Counted from the first letter of the stretch, positions 34,022-43,929 are shown. The stretch: 64,000 nucleotides of DNA from Streptomyces violaceusniger Tu 4113 (GCF_000147815.2 NC_015957.1:248001-312000), one strand, 5' to 3'. The notes: generated by a model not told the origin, from the letters alone. Numbers and translations are program-made.

Positions 34022-37000
34022 TCAGTCGAGGCGGGTGAACGTCTGTGTCATCGTCTCATCGCTGTAATCGTCCGGGTCGTCATACTCGACACGCAGCTTG
34101 TCATGTCCGGAAGAGGTGAACGTCAGTGACGTGCCGGGCCCACAGAGATTCTTAGGGGTACCCCCGGTGAACTTCGAGGGGCTGAGGACGAGGCCCTTCT
34201 CCACCGAGGCCAGCACCCGGTCACCCTCGCAGTGGTACTTCTTACTGTCCGCGACCTCTTGCGCCACCGCGCTGCCGATCGCGCCCTGCTTGATGGTGAT
34301 TTTCAGCGTGGCGTCCTGCTTCCCGAACGCGGCCTTCGCCAGCCAAGTGCCCTCGTACGAGGAGGGAATCGGCTTGCCGCCGCTCTTCGAGGGGCGCAGC
34401 GTCGCCTCGTAGGAGCCGTCCGTGGTACTCCAGGCGAGGGTGCCGTCGTTGCCTATCCGCAGGGTCTGCTCGCCGACCGTGCTGCAACTGTCCTCGGGGA
34501 TGCTGGTGGTGACCTCGTCGTCCTCGATGAGCAGCAGGCTGTCCGCCGACTTGAGCTTGGCCGAGTCCTGGCAGAACGAGTCCGAGTCGGAGGTCAGGGT
34601 CTCGGCGACGAACGCGCCGACCGGCCCCTGGGAGAGGACGATCCGGCGGATCTTGCCGGTGGATGAGCCGCTCTCCTTGATCTCGCCCTCCCAGGCGCCC
34701 AGATACTCGGTGGGCACGTCGCCGGTCGTGTCCAGCTTGGTCGCGGACGGATCGGGCGCGCCGCCCGAACCACCGGTGGGCGCCTTGGAGTTGGCGGCAT
34801 CCGGGCCGGCGGGCGGGGTGTGGGTCGTCTTGTCGTAGTCGGTCTTGGCCTTGTCGCCCTTGTCGTCGTTCCCCTTGACCACGACGAGGGCGGCGACCCC
34901 GGCTATGAGCAGCGTGGCGACGGCGGCAGAGACGACGATGAGCGTCTTACGGCGGCGCTTGGGCTGGGGCGGCTGCGGCGAGCCGCCGCCGGGGCCGCCT
35001 TGCCTGCCTGGTCCGCCGGGTCCGCCTGGCGCAGCCGGTGCGCTCGGTCCGCCCGGACCGCTCGGACCGCTCAGGCCGAAGCCGACGGAGGGCGTGGCGG
35101 CGGCCGCCTGGCCTGGGGACGGGGCGGGCCCGAACGAGGTGACGGCGGGCGGCCCGAAGGCGTGCGGCGGCGTCTGCGGCTCGCCGTCCGCGCCGGGCTG
35201 CGACGGGGTGGCGTGCGGCGGGTAGCCGTACGCCGGAGCGGCGTAGGGGGCGGCGGAACCGGGCGAGTTGGGCGCGGCGGGAGCTGCTCCGGCGTGAGGT
35301 GGGGTGGGGTTTCCGGGGGTGCCGTGGGCGGGTGCGCTCTGTGGCGGTGTGGCGTTTCCGGGTGTGGCGTGGGGCGGCGCGCCCTGGGGCGGTGTGGCGC
35401 TTCCAGGTGTGCCCTGCGCGCCGCCTGCCTGCTGCGGCGCTGCGTACGGTGCGGGGCTCTGTGGCCCGGCGCCGACGGGTGAGTTGGGCGATGCGGCTGC
35501 CGCGTCGCCCGTTCCGGCGTGCGGCGGCGTGGGGTGCCCGGGTGCGCCCTGGCCTTCGCCCGCCTGTGGTCCGGCGGAGGAGAGCGCGCCCTTCTGCGGC
35601 CCGCCCGGCGTCGCGGCAGAGGCGGAGCCCTGGCTTCCACCGGCCGGGGACGCGTCCGCCTGCCTCGGGTCTGCCTGCGCCGCGCCTGCCTGCGCCGCGC
35701 CTGCTTGCGCCGCGTCTGCCTGGGGCGCGGCGGACGGTCGGCCGGGTGTTGCGGGTGTTCCGGATGCGGCGGCGTGGCTCGTGGCGGCACCACTGGGCGT
35801 GCTGGGCGACGCGGCGGATCCTCCCGCCGCCCCAGCCTGCGCCGCGCCCGCCGAAGGCGCGGCGCCCTGCGGCCCTGTGGCTGCCCCGCCCGGCGCTGCG
35901 GGCGCGGCGGCGGGATGGCCCGGGGCGTCATGATGCGCGGCGGCCTGCTGGGGCGCGCCCTGCCCCGTCCCGCCGTGGCCCGAACTGGCGTGACCCGGCC
36001 CGGCGTGCCCCGTCCTGCCGTGGCCCGAACCGGCGTGCGCGCCGTCGGCCGATGGCGCGTCGGCCGACGACGCGGCAGCCTGCGGCCCGGCGGCCGGGTC
36101 AGGGGTGCGCCGGTCCCCGCCCGACTGCCGTGTGGCGCTGTACGGCGCAGCAGGGTGCCCGCCGGGCGTCGCGGGTCCGGCGGCCTGTCCCGCGCCAGCG
36201 TGCTGCCCGGCGGCATGCCCCGCGCCCGCCTGCCCCGCGCCCGCCTGCTGCCCGCCCGCCTGCCCCGCGTCCGCCTGCGGCATCGCGGCGTACGGTCCGG
36301 CGGCGTGCCCGCCCGGCTGGGCCGTGCCGCCCTGCCCCGCGCCCGCCGAAGGAGGCGCGGACGGAGCCGGGGGGAGTGCCGCGCCCGCCTGAGGCGCGGC
36401 CGACGGGAGCGGCGGTGTGATGGGTGGCGGGGGCGTGGGGGGCTCCGCCGGAGCCAGCGGGTACGACGTGGCCGACGGCGGCGCGGAGGGCGGCGGCGGG
36501 ACGGTGGGCCCTGCCGCCCCGGCCACGGGCGCGGCGGGTCCCGCCGCCCCGGCCATCGGCGGTACGGCCGGCCGCGCGGGCATTCCCGGCACGGCGGGCA
36601 CCCCCGGCCCCGCGGGCGTCTCGACCTCCAGGAGCTGCACCGCATGCCGTCCGAGCTGGGCGACGAGCCCGCCCGGCAGCCACGGTTCGCCGTCGTCGTC
36701 CGCACCGGCCGTACGGTCCAGCAGCGCTTCCAGCGAGGGCCGGTCGTCCGGTGCCTTCTTCAGGCAGTCGGTGACCAGCTCGCGCAGCCCCTCCGGCAGC
36801 CCCTCCAGGTCCGCTTCCTCCTGTGCGATGCGGTACATGACCGCGTGCACCCCGCTGTTGGCCGTGCCGAAGGGCTGACGGCCGGTCGCCGCGTAGGCGA
36901 TTACCGAGCCGAGGCAGAAGACATCGCTGGCGGGGGTGACCCGCTCGCCGCGCACCTGCTCGGGCGACATGAAACCGGGCGACCCGACGACGGCGCCGCT

Positions 37001-37513
37001 GCGCGTGAGGATGCCGTCGGTGACGGTCTCCAGCGCCCGGGCGATACCGAAGTCGATGACGCGCGGACCGTCGATGGTGACCAGGACGTTGGAGGGTTTG
37101 AGGTCGCGGTGGACCAGACCGGCGTCGTGGATGTCCCGCAGGGCCTGCGTGAGGCCGTGGGCCAGGATGCGGACGGTCCGCTCGGGCAGGCGGCCCGACT
37201 CGGAGACGATCGCGTGCAGGGAGGGACCGGCGATGTAGCCGGTGGCGACCCATGGGGTGGCGGCCTCGGTGTCGGCGTCCAGCACCGGCGCGGTCCACGC
37301 GCCGCCGACCCGCTGCGCGGCCCGTACCTCCTGTTTGAACCGCCGCCGGAATTCGGCCTGTTGGGCGAGCTCGGTCTGGACGAGCTTCACCGCCACCGTA
37401 CGGCCGCGCGAAGAATGAGCCAGGAACACCCGGCCCATGCCACCCGCGCCAAGGCGCCGGAGCAGCCGGTACTCACCGATCCATCGAGGGTCCTCGGCCC
37501 CCAGGTCTTCCAT
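34022..37513 (-). CDS. Large Ser/Thr kinase with ~540-residue low-complexity linker and duplicated extracellular domain
   Basis: 1163 aa. Kinase domain ~14-270 (GAGGMGRVFLAHS, AVKLVQTEL, HRDLKPSNVLV, DFGIARALE, GSPGFMSPEQ). Residues ~300-845 are Ala/Pro/Gly/Gln/His-rich (blocks such as GAGQAGAGHAAGQHAG and PPHATPGNATPPQ). One TM segment TLIVVSAAVATLLIAGVAALVVV lies near 856-878 after RRRK. The extracellular part has two related ~100-residue modules, starting YLGAWEGEIKE and YEGTWLAKAAF, each with TLKI/RRIVLSQGPVG(A/S) strands and a Cys pair. I do not recognise the module. It probably forms an operon with the kinase downstream. Confidence 0.9.
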   Translation of the reverse strand: MEDLGAEDPRWIGEYRLLRRLGAGGMGRVFLAHSSRGRTVAVKLVQTELAQQAEFRRRFKQEVRAAQRVGGAWTAPVLDADTEAATPWVATGYIAGPSLHAIVSESGRLPERTVRILAHGLTQALRDIHDAGLVHRDLKPSNVLVTIDGPRVIDFGIARALETVTDGILTRSGAVVGSPGFMSPEQVRGERVTPASDVFCLGSVIAYAATGRQPFGTANSGVHAVMYRIAQEEADLEGLPEGLRELVTDCLKKAPDDRPSLEALLDRTAGADDDGEPWLPGGLVAQLGRHAVQLLEVETPAGPGVPAVPGMPARPAVPPMAGAAGPAAPVAGAAGPTVPPPPSAPPSATSYPLAPAEPPTPPPPITPPLPSAAPQAGAALPPAPSAPPSAGAGQGGTAQPGGHAAGPYAAMPQADAGQAGGQQAGAGQAGAGHAAGQHAGAGQAAGPATPGGHPAAPYSATRQSGGDRRTPDPAAGPQAAASSADAPSADGAHAGSGHGRTGHAGPGHASSGHGGTGQGAPQQAAAHHDAPGHPAAAPAAPGGAATGPQGAAPSAGAAQAGAAGGSAASPSTPSGAATSHAAASGTPATPGRPSAAPQADAAQAGAAQAGAAQADPRQADASPAGGSQGSASAATPGGPQKGALSSAGPQAGEGQGAPGHPTPPHAGTGDAAAASPNSPVGAGPQSPAPYAAPQQAGGAQGTPGSATPPQGAPPHATPGNATPPQSAPAHGTPGNPTPPHAGAAPAAPNSPGSAAPYAAPAYGYPPHATPSQPGADGEPQTPPHAFGPPAVTSFGPAPSPGQAAAATPSVGFGLSGPSGPGGPSAPAAPGGPGGPGRQGGPGGGSPQPPQPKRRRKTLIVVSAAVATLLIAGVAALVVVKGNDDKGDKAKTDYDKTTHTPPAGPDAANSKAPTGGSGGAPDPSATKLDTTGDVPTEYLGAWEGEIKESGSSTGKIRRIVLSQGPVGAFVAETLTSDSDSFCQDSAKLKSADSLLLIEDDEVTTSIPEDSCSTVGEQTLRIGNDGTLAWSTTDGSYEATLRPSKSGGKPIPSSYEGTWLAKAAFGKQDATLKITIKQGAIGSAVAQEVADSKKYHCEGDRVLASVEKGLVLSPSKFTGGTPKNLCGPGTSLTFTSSGHDKLRVEYDDPDDYSDETMTQTFTRLD
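35020..36620 (-). repeat. Low-complexity coding repeat region of kinase linker
   Basis: About 1.6 kb of imperfect in-frame codon repeats encoding Ala/Pro/Gly/Gln/His blocks. Triplet-phase periodicity is kept throughout, so it is translated rather than junk. Confidence 0.75.
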
Positions 37514-37820
37514 GCGTCGATCGCCCCTTCCCCGTGAATCCCCCTGATCAGCCCCTTGGAGAGAATAAAGGCGGCTGAGAGCGAAGTGGACGACGCGGAC
37601 GATCCGTTATCGGTTCCGTATCCGTCCTGTGTCACTCGCGGGCCGGGGAGCGAAATCCGGACGCCGCGTCCCGGTCACCGGCGGTGACGACAGGGGCGCC
37701 GCGGCCCGGCAAGGTGTCGGTGGGCGGGCCGAAACCCTGACAGCCTGTCGGTGCCCGGCCCGGGGATGCGGTCCGTACGCTGGTTCCACCCCGACCCGCG
37801 AGCGATCCGAGGTACCGAAC
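37514..37820. other. Divergent intergenic region, kinase / aminotransferase
   Basis: About 307 bp. A lower-GC patch (37555-37630, with GAATAAAG and TTATCGGTTCCGTATCC) probably carries the kinase promoter. No clear paired -35/-10 or operator. Confidence 0.4.
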
Positions 37821-39182
37821 GTGTCCGTGCAGCCCAGCCCCGACCTCGCGGCCGGCGCCGCCGTCAAGGCCGCCGACCGCGCGCATGTGTTCCACTCCTG
37901 GTCCGCGCAGGGCCTCATCGACCCCCTCGCCGTCGCGGGCGCCGAAGGCTCGTACTTCTGGGACTACGACGGCAACCGCTACCTCGACTTCTCCTGCCAG
38001 TTGGTGAACACCAACATCGGCCATCAGCACCCCAAGGTCGTCGCCGCGATCCAGGAGCAGGCCGCGAAGCTGTGCACCATCGCCCCGGGCTTCGCCGTGG
38101 ACGTACGGTCCGAGGCGGCGCGGCTGGTCGCCGAGCGCACCCCCGGCGACCTCGACAAGATCTTCTTCACCAACGGCGGCGCCGAGGCGGTGGAGAACGC
38201 GGTCCGGATGGCCCGGCTGCACACCGGCCGCCCCAAGCTGCTCTCCGCCTACCGCTCGTACCACGGGGCCACCGCCACCGCGATCAACCTCACCGGCGAC
38301 CCCCGCCGCTGGCCCTCCGACAGCGCCTCGGCGGGCGTGGTGCACTTCTGGGCGCCGTTCCTCTACCGCTCGCCCTTCCACGCCGACAGCGAGGCGCAGG
38401 AGTGCGAGCGCGCGCTGCGCCACCTCGAGGACACCATCGCCTTCGAGGGCCCGCAGACCATCGCCGCGATCATCCTGGAGACCATCCCCGGCACCGCCGG
38501 GATCATGGTCCCACCGCCCGGCTATCTCGCCGGGGTCCGCGAGATCTGCGACCGCTACGGCATCGTCTTCATCCTGGACGAGGTCATGGCGGGCTTCGGC
38601 CGCACCGGCCACTGGTTCGCGGCCGACCACTTCGGCGTCACCCCGGACCTGCTGACCTTCGCCAAGGGCGTCAACTCCGGCTATGTGCCGCTCGGTGGCG
38701 TCGCGATCTCCGCCGAGATCGCCGCGACCTTCGACCAGCGGCCCTACCCCGGCGGTCTCACCTACTCCGGCCACCCGCTGGCCTGCGCCTCGGCCGTCGC
38801 GACGATCAACGCGATGGCGGAGGAGGGGATCGTGGAGAACGCCGCCGCGATCGGAGAGAACGTGATCGGCCCGGGGCTGCGGGAGATCGCCGAGCGTCAC
38901 CCCTCGGTCGGCGAGGTGCGCGGCCTCGGCGTCTTCTGGGCGCTGGACCTGGTCAAGGACAAGGAGACCCGCGAACCGCTCGTCCCGTACAACGCCGGCG
39001 GACCGGACAACCAGCCGATGGCCGGCTTCGCCGCGGCCTGCAAGCGCGGCGGTCTGTGGCCCTTCGTGAACATGAACCGCACCCATGTCGTGCCGCCGTG
39101 CACCGTCACCGAGGCCGAGGCCAAGGAGGGGCTCGCGATCCTGGACGAGGCGCTGGCCGCGGCCGACGCGCATACGGCGTAG
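37821..39182 (+). CDS. Class III PLP-dependent aminotransferase
   Basis: 453-aa omega-aminotransferase family protein, often annotated as aspartate aminotransferase family. HVFHSWSAQGLIDPLAVAGAEGSYFWDYDGNRYLDF N-terminus (quoted in part: FHSWSAQGLIDPL), TNGGAEAVENAVRMA (phosphate site), YRSYHGATATAINLTGDPRR, FILDEVMAGFGRTG (Asp to PLP N1) and LLTFAKGVNSGYVPLGG (Schiff-base Lys). GTG start at 37821. Followed by a GntR regulator gene, which suggests inducible catabolism of an amine such as beta-alanine, GABA or taurine; the substrate is not decidable. Confidence 0.92.
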   Translation: MSVQPSPDLAAGAAVKAADRAHVFHSWSAQGLIDPLAVAGAEGSYFWDYDGNRYLDFSCQLVNTNIGHQHPKVVAAIQEQAAKLCTIAPGFAVDVRSEAARLVAERTPGDLDKIFFTNGGAEAVENAVRMARLHTGRPKLLSAYRSYHGATATAINLTGDPRRWPSDSASAGVVHFWAPFLYRSPFHADSEAQECERALRHLEDTIAFEGPQTIAAIILETIPGTAGIMVPPPGYLAGVREICDRYGIVFILDEVMAGFGRTGHWFAADHFGVTPDLLTFAKGVNSGYVPLGGVAISAEIAATFDQRPYPGGLTYSGHPLACASAVATINAMAEEGIVENAAAIGENVIGPGLREIAERHPSVGEVRGLGVFWALDLVKDKETREPLVPYNAGGPDNQPMAGFAAACKRGGLWPFVNMNRTHVVPPCTVTEAEAKEGLAILDEALAAADAHTA

Positions 39183-39329
39183 CCGCACCGGGGGCCCGGG
39201 GAACGCCGACCCCGGGCCGTCCCGGGTGGGCTGCCTGGGTGGTCCTCGTTCCGCTGCCCGTTTGCCCTCGGGCCGCTGCCCGACCGCTGCCCGGTGTAGA
39301 CCACCGCCGCACTCTGCGTGTTCCGCGCA

Positions 39330-39361
39330 ACGGCCCTCGCATATCGTGATGCGAGGGCCGT
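39330..39361 (+). terminator. Hairpin between aminotransferase and GntR genes
   Basis: ACGGCCCTCGCAT and its perfect complement around a 6-nt loop; followed by TCCGCTTTCTT. Probably terminates the aminotransferase transcript. Confidence 0.65.
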
Positions 39362-39403
39362 CCGCTTTCTTACACCGACGGCCGTGGAAGGAGACGGTCC
39401 TCG

Positions 39404-40123
39404 ATGCCCGTGCCCGGCGCCAGCCCGGTCAAGCGGAACACCCTGCGGCAGCAGATCGCCGACGCGCTCTGTGACGAGGTGCTCGCGGGCCGGCTCCTTG
39501 CGGGGCGCCAGTTCACCGTCAAGGAGATCGCCCAGCAGTACGGCGTCTCCGCGACCCCCGTCCGGGAGGCGCTGCTGGATCTGTGCTCCCAGGGGCTGCT
39601 CGATGTCGAGGAGCACCGGGGGTTCAGGGTCCACGACTTCACCATCGACGACTTCCGGCACATGGTCGACGCCCGCACGATGGTGGTCGAGGGCGTCTTC
39701 CGGCACTACGTCGAGCTGAAAACCATGACCCCGCAGGCGCTGGCCTCGGTAAGGCGGCGGGCCGAGGAGGCGGAGCGGGCCGCCCGCTCCGGTGACCTGG
39801 ACATCCTCATCGGCTACGACCTGCGCTTCTGGCGCGAGATCTGCGGGCTGGTCGGCAATCCGTATGTGTCGGACTTTCTGCAGCGGCTACGCGTGCAGAC
39901 CTGGGTCTTCACGGTGCCGTATCTGCGTCGCGTACCCGATCTGCGCGGTCAGCTATGGACCGGGCACTCCGAGCTGACCGCGGCGGTCACCCGCGGGGAC
40001 CCACATGACTCGGAGCGGTTGATAGGGGCGTACAACACGCATTTCCGTGCGCTGATCGAGCGGTTGGTGGAGCGCGAGGAGTCGCGCGCGCAGAACCGGA
40101 CGTCGGAGGTCAACTCCCCCTGA
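39404..40123 (+). CDS. GntR-family regulator, FadR/FCD subfamily
   Basis: 239 aa. N-terminal winged HTH: LRQQIADALCDEVLAGRLLAG, FTVKEIAQQYGVSATPVREALLDLCSQGLLDVEEHRGFRV. The C-terminal all-helical FCD ligand domain contains DDFRHMVDARTMVVEG, the DxxxH-like metal site region YDLRFWREICGLVGNP and a late GHSELTAAV with a His. It follows the class III aminotransferase, so likely controls it or an associated amine pathway. Confidence 0.92.
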   Translation: MPVPGASPVKRNTLRQQIADALCDEVLAGRLLAGRQFTVKEIAQQYGVSATPVREALLDLCSQGLLDVEEHRGFRVHDFTIDDFRHMVDARTMVVEGVFRHYVELKTMTPQALASVRRRAEEAERAARSGDLDILIGYDLRFWREICGLVGNPYVSDFLQRLRVQTWVFTVPYLRRVPDLRGQLWTGHSELTAAVTRGDPHDSERLIGAYNTHFRALIERLVEREESRAQNRTSEVNSP

Positions 40124-40323
40124 TCTCCTCCTGAACTCTTCCCGAACTCCTCCCGGCCCGTCAGCGGTTCCCCCGGGCGGTGAGTGAGCCGGAGGCCGGG
40201 GAGGCCGGAGCGGCGGCGGGTGGACCGACCCGCCAGGGTTGGCTTCCGGCACTCTTCGCGACGCGTACGCGGGGCATTACGCTGAGCCGACCATCGACCG
40301 TACGGATACGAGAGTGAGATCGC

Positions 40324-40974
40324 GTGGCATGTGACCTCTGGCTGGTCCCCCTCGTCGATGTGCTGTGCCACAGCCCCGACAACCCCTTCGCCGAAGAGAT
40401 CGCCGCGTACGACAAGGCGCTCAGTGATGCCGGTTTGCCGCCCGTACCCGTCTTCAGTTATATGCCGGGACTGTCCGGGGATGTCGCCCCGGTGGCCGGT
40501 TTCGACTACGACGCGCTGCACTTTCTCCGCCGTGCCTATCTGTTGCAACTGTGCGGACTCGCGGTGACGCCGGTGGACGAACTGGGCGGGGACTACGAGC
40601 AGTTGCTGGAGATGTTCGAGCCCACGGCCCAGCAGTCGCATCTGGTGTGGCACTACGACCACGCGGGGGCGTATGTCCCCGTCGACTTCCAGAGCCCGCT
40701 GTCCAACGACGAACTCCTCGAGGGCGGCGGCCCGTTGGGATCCAGCCACGGCCTGCTGCGCGAGCTGGAGGCGGTCGCCCCGGCGCTCGGCATCGACCCG
40801 TCCAACCCCCCGGCCGCCCCCGCGCCCCCGGCCCGCCCCACGAGCCTGGAGGAGCCGGCGGCCTCGGTCCCGTACGAGGACAGCCCCTTCGCACGGGAGC
40901 GCCATGTCTGGCTGGGCCTGCACGCGGCGGCGACGCGCAGCCTGGGCCAGGGCTCGATGATCGTCTTCAGCTAA
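40324..40974 (+). CDS. Conserved hypothetical protein
   Basis: 216-aa soluble protein not recognised as a named family. It starts MACDLWLVPLVDVLCHSPDNPF at a GTG, has FDYDALHFLRRAYLLQLCGL and QSHLVWHYDHAGAYVPVDFQSPLSNDELL (well-ordered, aromatic-rich), a Pro/Ala linker, then FARERHVWLGLHAAATRSLGQGSMIVFS. No signal peptide or TM segment. Good codon bias supports it as real. Confidence 0.8.
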   Translation: MACDLWLVPLVDVLCHSPDNPFAEEIAAYDKALSDAGLPPVPVFSYMPGLSGDVAPVAGFDYDALHFLRRAYLLQLCGLAVTPVDELGGDYEQLLEMFEPTAQQSHLVWHYDHAGAYVPVDFQSPLSNDELLEGGGPLGSSHGLLRELEAVAPALGIDPSNPPAAPAPPARPTSLEEPAASVPYEDSPFARERHVWLGLHAAATRSLGQGSMIVFS

Positions 40975-41035
40975 CCGCTCCTTCGGCTTACCGCTCCATT
41001 GGCTGATCGCTCCGACAGGCGTTGCGGTCCGGTCG

Positions 41036-41770
41036 TCAGCGGGGCGGCTCGGGAGGACGCTGCCGCGGCATATTGGGCCGGGCGGGGCCCGGCGGCAGCG
41101 GAAAGCGGCTCGCGGGGCTCCCGCTGTCCGGACGGGAGCCCTGGGCCATCAGCGCCTGCGTGACCAGCGGTGCCGCACCGGCCCCGAAGTCCACCATCCA
41201 GCCCGCCGTCTCGGCCCGCACCAGCTCCGACACGTCCTCGCAGAACCGCCGCAGCACCGACAGACACCGCTCCACGGCCTCGCTCGCGGTGCCCTCGGTC
41301 GGGCCCAGCACCTCCCGCACGCTCTCCGACGCCCAGTCGAACTGCAACGCCTCCAGCCGCCGGTGCACCGCCTGCGCCGTGGCCACGTCCCGCATCCAGC
41401 CGGACGTCAGCCCGAAGAACCGGTCGCCGCCGACGCAGGCGGCCGCCAGCAGCAGCGCCAGCGCGCCCCACCCGCCGCCGCCGTCCAGCGCCCCGTTCAG
41501 ATCCAGCAGCGGCAGTACGCCCGCCACGACCGCCGCCACCGCGGCGCCCACCCGCAGCACCCGGGCGGTCCGGCGCTTCCACACCCGTTCGGCGAGGTAC
41601 CACCCCGCGACCTCCAGGGCGCCCTCCTCGACCCACCGGTACAACTCGTCGAGCCGCTCCGCCGGCTCCCCCCAGTCGCCGTGCGGGAAGGGGCGACCGA
41701 GCAGATCTCCCTGGGCTCTCGCACCCTCCTGCCGAGGGAGCCCCTCGGGCTGCGTCTCCGGCTGACTCAC
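41036..41770 (-). CDS. SLATT-like two-TM membrane protein
   Basis: 244 aa. Two adjacent hydrophobic segments ([21 protein letters not shown] and [21 protein letters not shown]) flanked by helices, then [26 protein letters not shown] and [22 protein letters not shown]. This 2TM-plus-helical-hairpin layout matches SLATT domains, which are predicted pore-forming effectors in nucleotide-sensing conflict systems. No SMODS/CD-NTase or SLOG gene is adjacent, so a defence role is not supported here. Pro-rich C-tail. Confidence 0.7.
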   Translation of the reverse strand: MSQPETQPEGLPRQEGARAQGDLLGRPFPHGDWGEPAERLDELYRWVEEGALEVAGWYLAERVWKRRTARVLRVGAAVAAVVAGVLPLLDLNGALDGGGGWGALALLLAAACVGGDRFFGLTSGWMRDVATAQAVHRRLEALQFDWASESVREVLGPTEGTASEAVERCLSVLRRFCEDVSELVRAETAGWMVDFGAGAAPLVTQALMAQGSRPDSGSPASRFPLPPGPARPNMPRQRPPEPPR

Positions 41771-42329
41771 CGTGCAACTCCCTCTGCGGCGGCGTTTCTC
41801 CTGGCGCGCGGCTGATGCGCGACCACCATTCCTACCGCCGAACGGCTGGCCACGAAGACCCGATCACGGGTTTTCAGCCCGTAAGAGCTGCCCCATCGGG
41901 TATAGGACCGCCCACTCCTCACCCAAAAGAGTGTCCCGTCTCACTGCCCATGGGCCGGCACTGCTCGGCCCGGTCGGGTGCGGCTTTCTCTCGCGCCTTC
42001 GGCGTTTGCCCCAAACGCTTGATCTGGTGCAACTAAATTGTCAATCGATATCCAGGGGGACTACCCCCGTCCCCCGGTGGTCCGGCATCGGCATCAGCCC
42101 CGAGTGCCGGAGCCGCCACCGGCCCCGGCCTCCGACCGGCCCGGCGACCGGCGAGTGGCCCGCGCCCCCACCCCCCGACCCATGCTCAAAGGCGCCGAAG
42201 GCGCGAAAGGGCGACGCGGCCGAACACACCACCCATCGCCCAACGGCGCTGCCTCGCCCAACAGCGCCCTGCCGCAGCACCGGCCCCCGGGGCGGGGTGC
42301 ACCGGTCCCGAGGCAATAGGCTGCATACC
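41771..42329. other. Long intergenic region upstream of purD
   Basis: About 560 bp without a supported gene. An AT-rich patch at 42013-42055 (TTGATC, AACTAAATTGTCAATCGATAT) is the best candidate for the purD promoter. GGGGGACTACCCCCG nearby is a small inverted repeat. In S. coelicolor I recall dnaX lying beside purD; it is absent here. Confidence 0.4.
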
Positions 42330-43595
42330 GTGAAGGTCCTCGTCATCGGCGGCGGCGCCCGCGAACATGCCCTGTGCCGCGCTCTCTCCCTCGACCCCGA
42401 CGTCACCGCCCTGCACTGCGCCCCCGGCAACGCCGGCATCGCCGAGGTGGCCGAGCTGCACGCGGTCGACGCGCTCGACGGCGCCGCCGTCGCCGACCTC
42501 GCCGCCTCCCTGGGGGCGGGCCTCGTGGTCGTGGGGCCGGAGGCCCCCCTCGTGGCGGGGGTGGCCGACGCCGTGCGCGAACGGGGGATCCCGGCCTTCG
42601 GGCCGTCCGCCGAGGCGGCGCAACTGGAGGGTTCCAAGGCGTTCGCCAAGGACGTGATGGCGGCGGCGGGCGTGCCCACCGCCCGCGCCTATGTGTGCAC
42701 CACGCCCGCCGAGATCGACGAGGCGCTGGACGCGTTCGGCGCGCCGTACGTCGTCAAGGACGACGGCCTGGCCGCGGGCAAGGGCGTCGTGGTGACCGAG
42801 GACGTCGAGGCCGCCCGCGCGCACGCGCTGGCCTGCGGCCGGGTGGTGATCGAGGAGTTCCTGGACGGCCCGGAGGTCTCCCTCTTCGCGATCACCGACG
42901 GCGAGACCGTGGTCCCGCTCCAGCCCGCCCAGGACTTCAAGCGCGCCCACGACGGCGACGAGGGCCCGAACACGGGCGGCATGGGCGCGTACTCCCCGCT
43001 GCCCTGGGCCGACCCCGAGCTGGTGGACGAGGTCGTGGCCACGGTCTGCCAGCCCACCGTCGACGAGCTGCACCGCCGCGGCACGCCCTTCTCCGGGCTG
43101 CTGTACGCGGGCCTGGCGATCACCTCGCGCGGGGTGCGGGTGATCGAGTTCAACGCCCGCTTCGGCGACCCGGAGACCCAGGTGGTCCTGGCCCGGCTGA
43201 AGACCCCGCTGGCCGCGGTGCTGCTCGCCGCCGCCACCGGCCGTCTGGACGCCCAGCCGCCGCTGCGCTGGAGCGACGGCGCCGCCGTGACCGTGGTCGT
43301 CGCCTCGCACAACTATCCGGACACCCCCCGCACCGGCGACCCGATCACCGGGCTGGAGGCGGTGGCCGAGCAGGACGGCCCCAAGGCGTACGTCCTGCAC
43401 GCGGGCACCAAACGGGACGGCGCGTCCGGTGCGGTGGTGAGCGCGGGGGGCAGGGTGCTCTCCATCACCGCGACCGGCTCCGACCTGGCGAAGGCGCGCG
43501 AGCGGGCCTACCGCGCGGTGGGCCGGATCGGGCTGGCGGGCTCGCACCACCGCTCGGACATCGCCGCGAAGGCGGCGGCCGAAGCGGCCTCGTAG
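42330..43595 (+). CDS. purD: Phosphoribosylamine-glycine ligase (GARS)
   Basis: 421-aa ATP-grasp enzyme for the second step of de novo purine synthesis (PRA + Gly + ATP to GAR). [17 protein letters not shown] start, [31 protein letters not shown] (ATP-grasp), [14 protein letters not shown] and [15 protein letters not shown] (Mg-binding) all match. GTG at 42330 chosen since conservation begins there. Normal length. Separate transcription unit from the other pur genes. Confidence 0.97.
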   Translation: MKVLVIGGGAREHALCRALSLDPDVTALHCAPGNAGIAEVAELHAVDALDGAAVADLAASLGAGLVVVGPEAPLVAGVADAVRERGIPAFGPSAEAAQLEGSKAFAKDVMAAAGVPTARAYVCTTPAEIDEALDAFGAPYVVKDDGLAAGKGVVVTEDVEAARAHALACGRVVIEEFLDGPEVSLFAITDGETVVPLQPAQDFKRAHDGDEGPNTGGMGAYSPLPWADPELVDEVVATVCQPTVDELHRRGTPFSGLLYAGLAITSRGVRVIEFNARFGDPETQVVLARLKTPLAAVLLAAATGRLDAQPPLRWSDGAAVTVVVASHNYPDTPRTGDPITGLEAVAEQDGPKAYVLHAGTKRDGASGAVVSAGGRVLSITATGSDLAKARERAYRAVGRIGLAGSHHRSDIAAKAAAEAAS

Positions 43596-43929
43596 GGACA
43601 AGCCGTAAGACGCGTAAAGCGACGCTGTAAGAAGAGTCTCAAGGGTGTCCCAGGCGGGCCCGCGAACGGCCCCGAAGCCCGCTTGCGCCTGTTCACACGG
43701 GGCCGGGCGTCGCCATCGCGAAGTTCCCGGTTTTACCCAAGGCCATTCCATCGGGTGAGCGCTTCCGCATCCTGCTGACGCACGCCCGGCCCCCAACTAG
43801 TGTGCCGCTCAGGCGAGGTGCGGCAACTGGCCCACCGGCATTGCGGAGTGAGCGGCCAGTGCGACAGTGGGTGGGGAGAAGACAACGCCGCCGTCGTCCG
43901 CTGTTCAAACATCGGCCGGACAGTAGGGG
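43596..43929. other. Intergenic region after purD
   Basis: 334 bp; nothing recognised beyond lower-GC stretches near 43600-43640 and 43860-43900. Probably the promoter of the following membrane-protein gene. Confidence 0.35.

Noticed and set aside
41036..43595. Anti-phage defence island around the SLATT-like gene
   Set aside because: Neighbours are a conserved hypothetical and purD; no nucleotide cyclase, nuclease or other defence genes.
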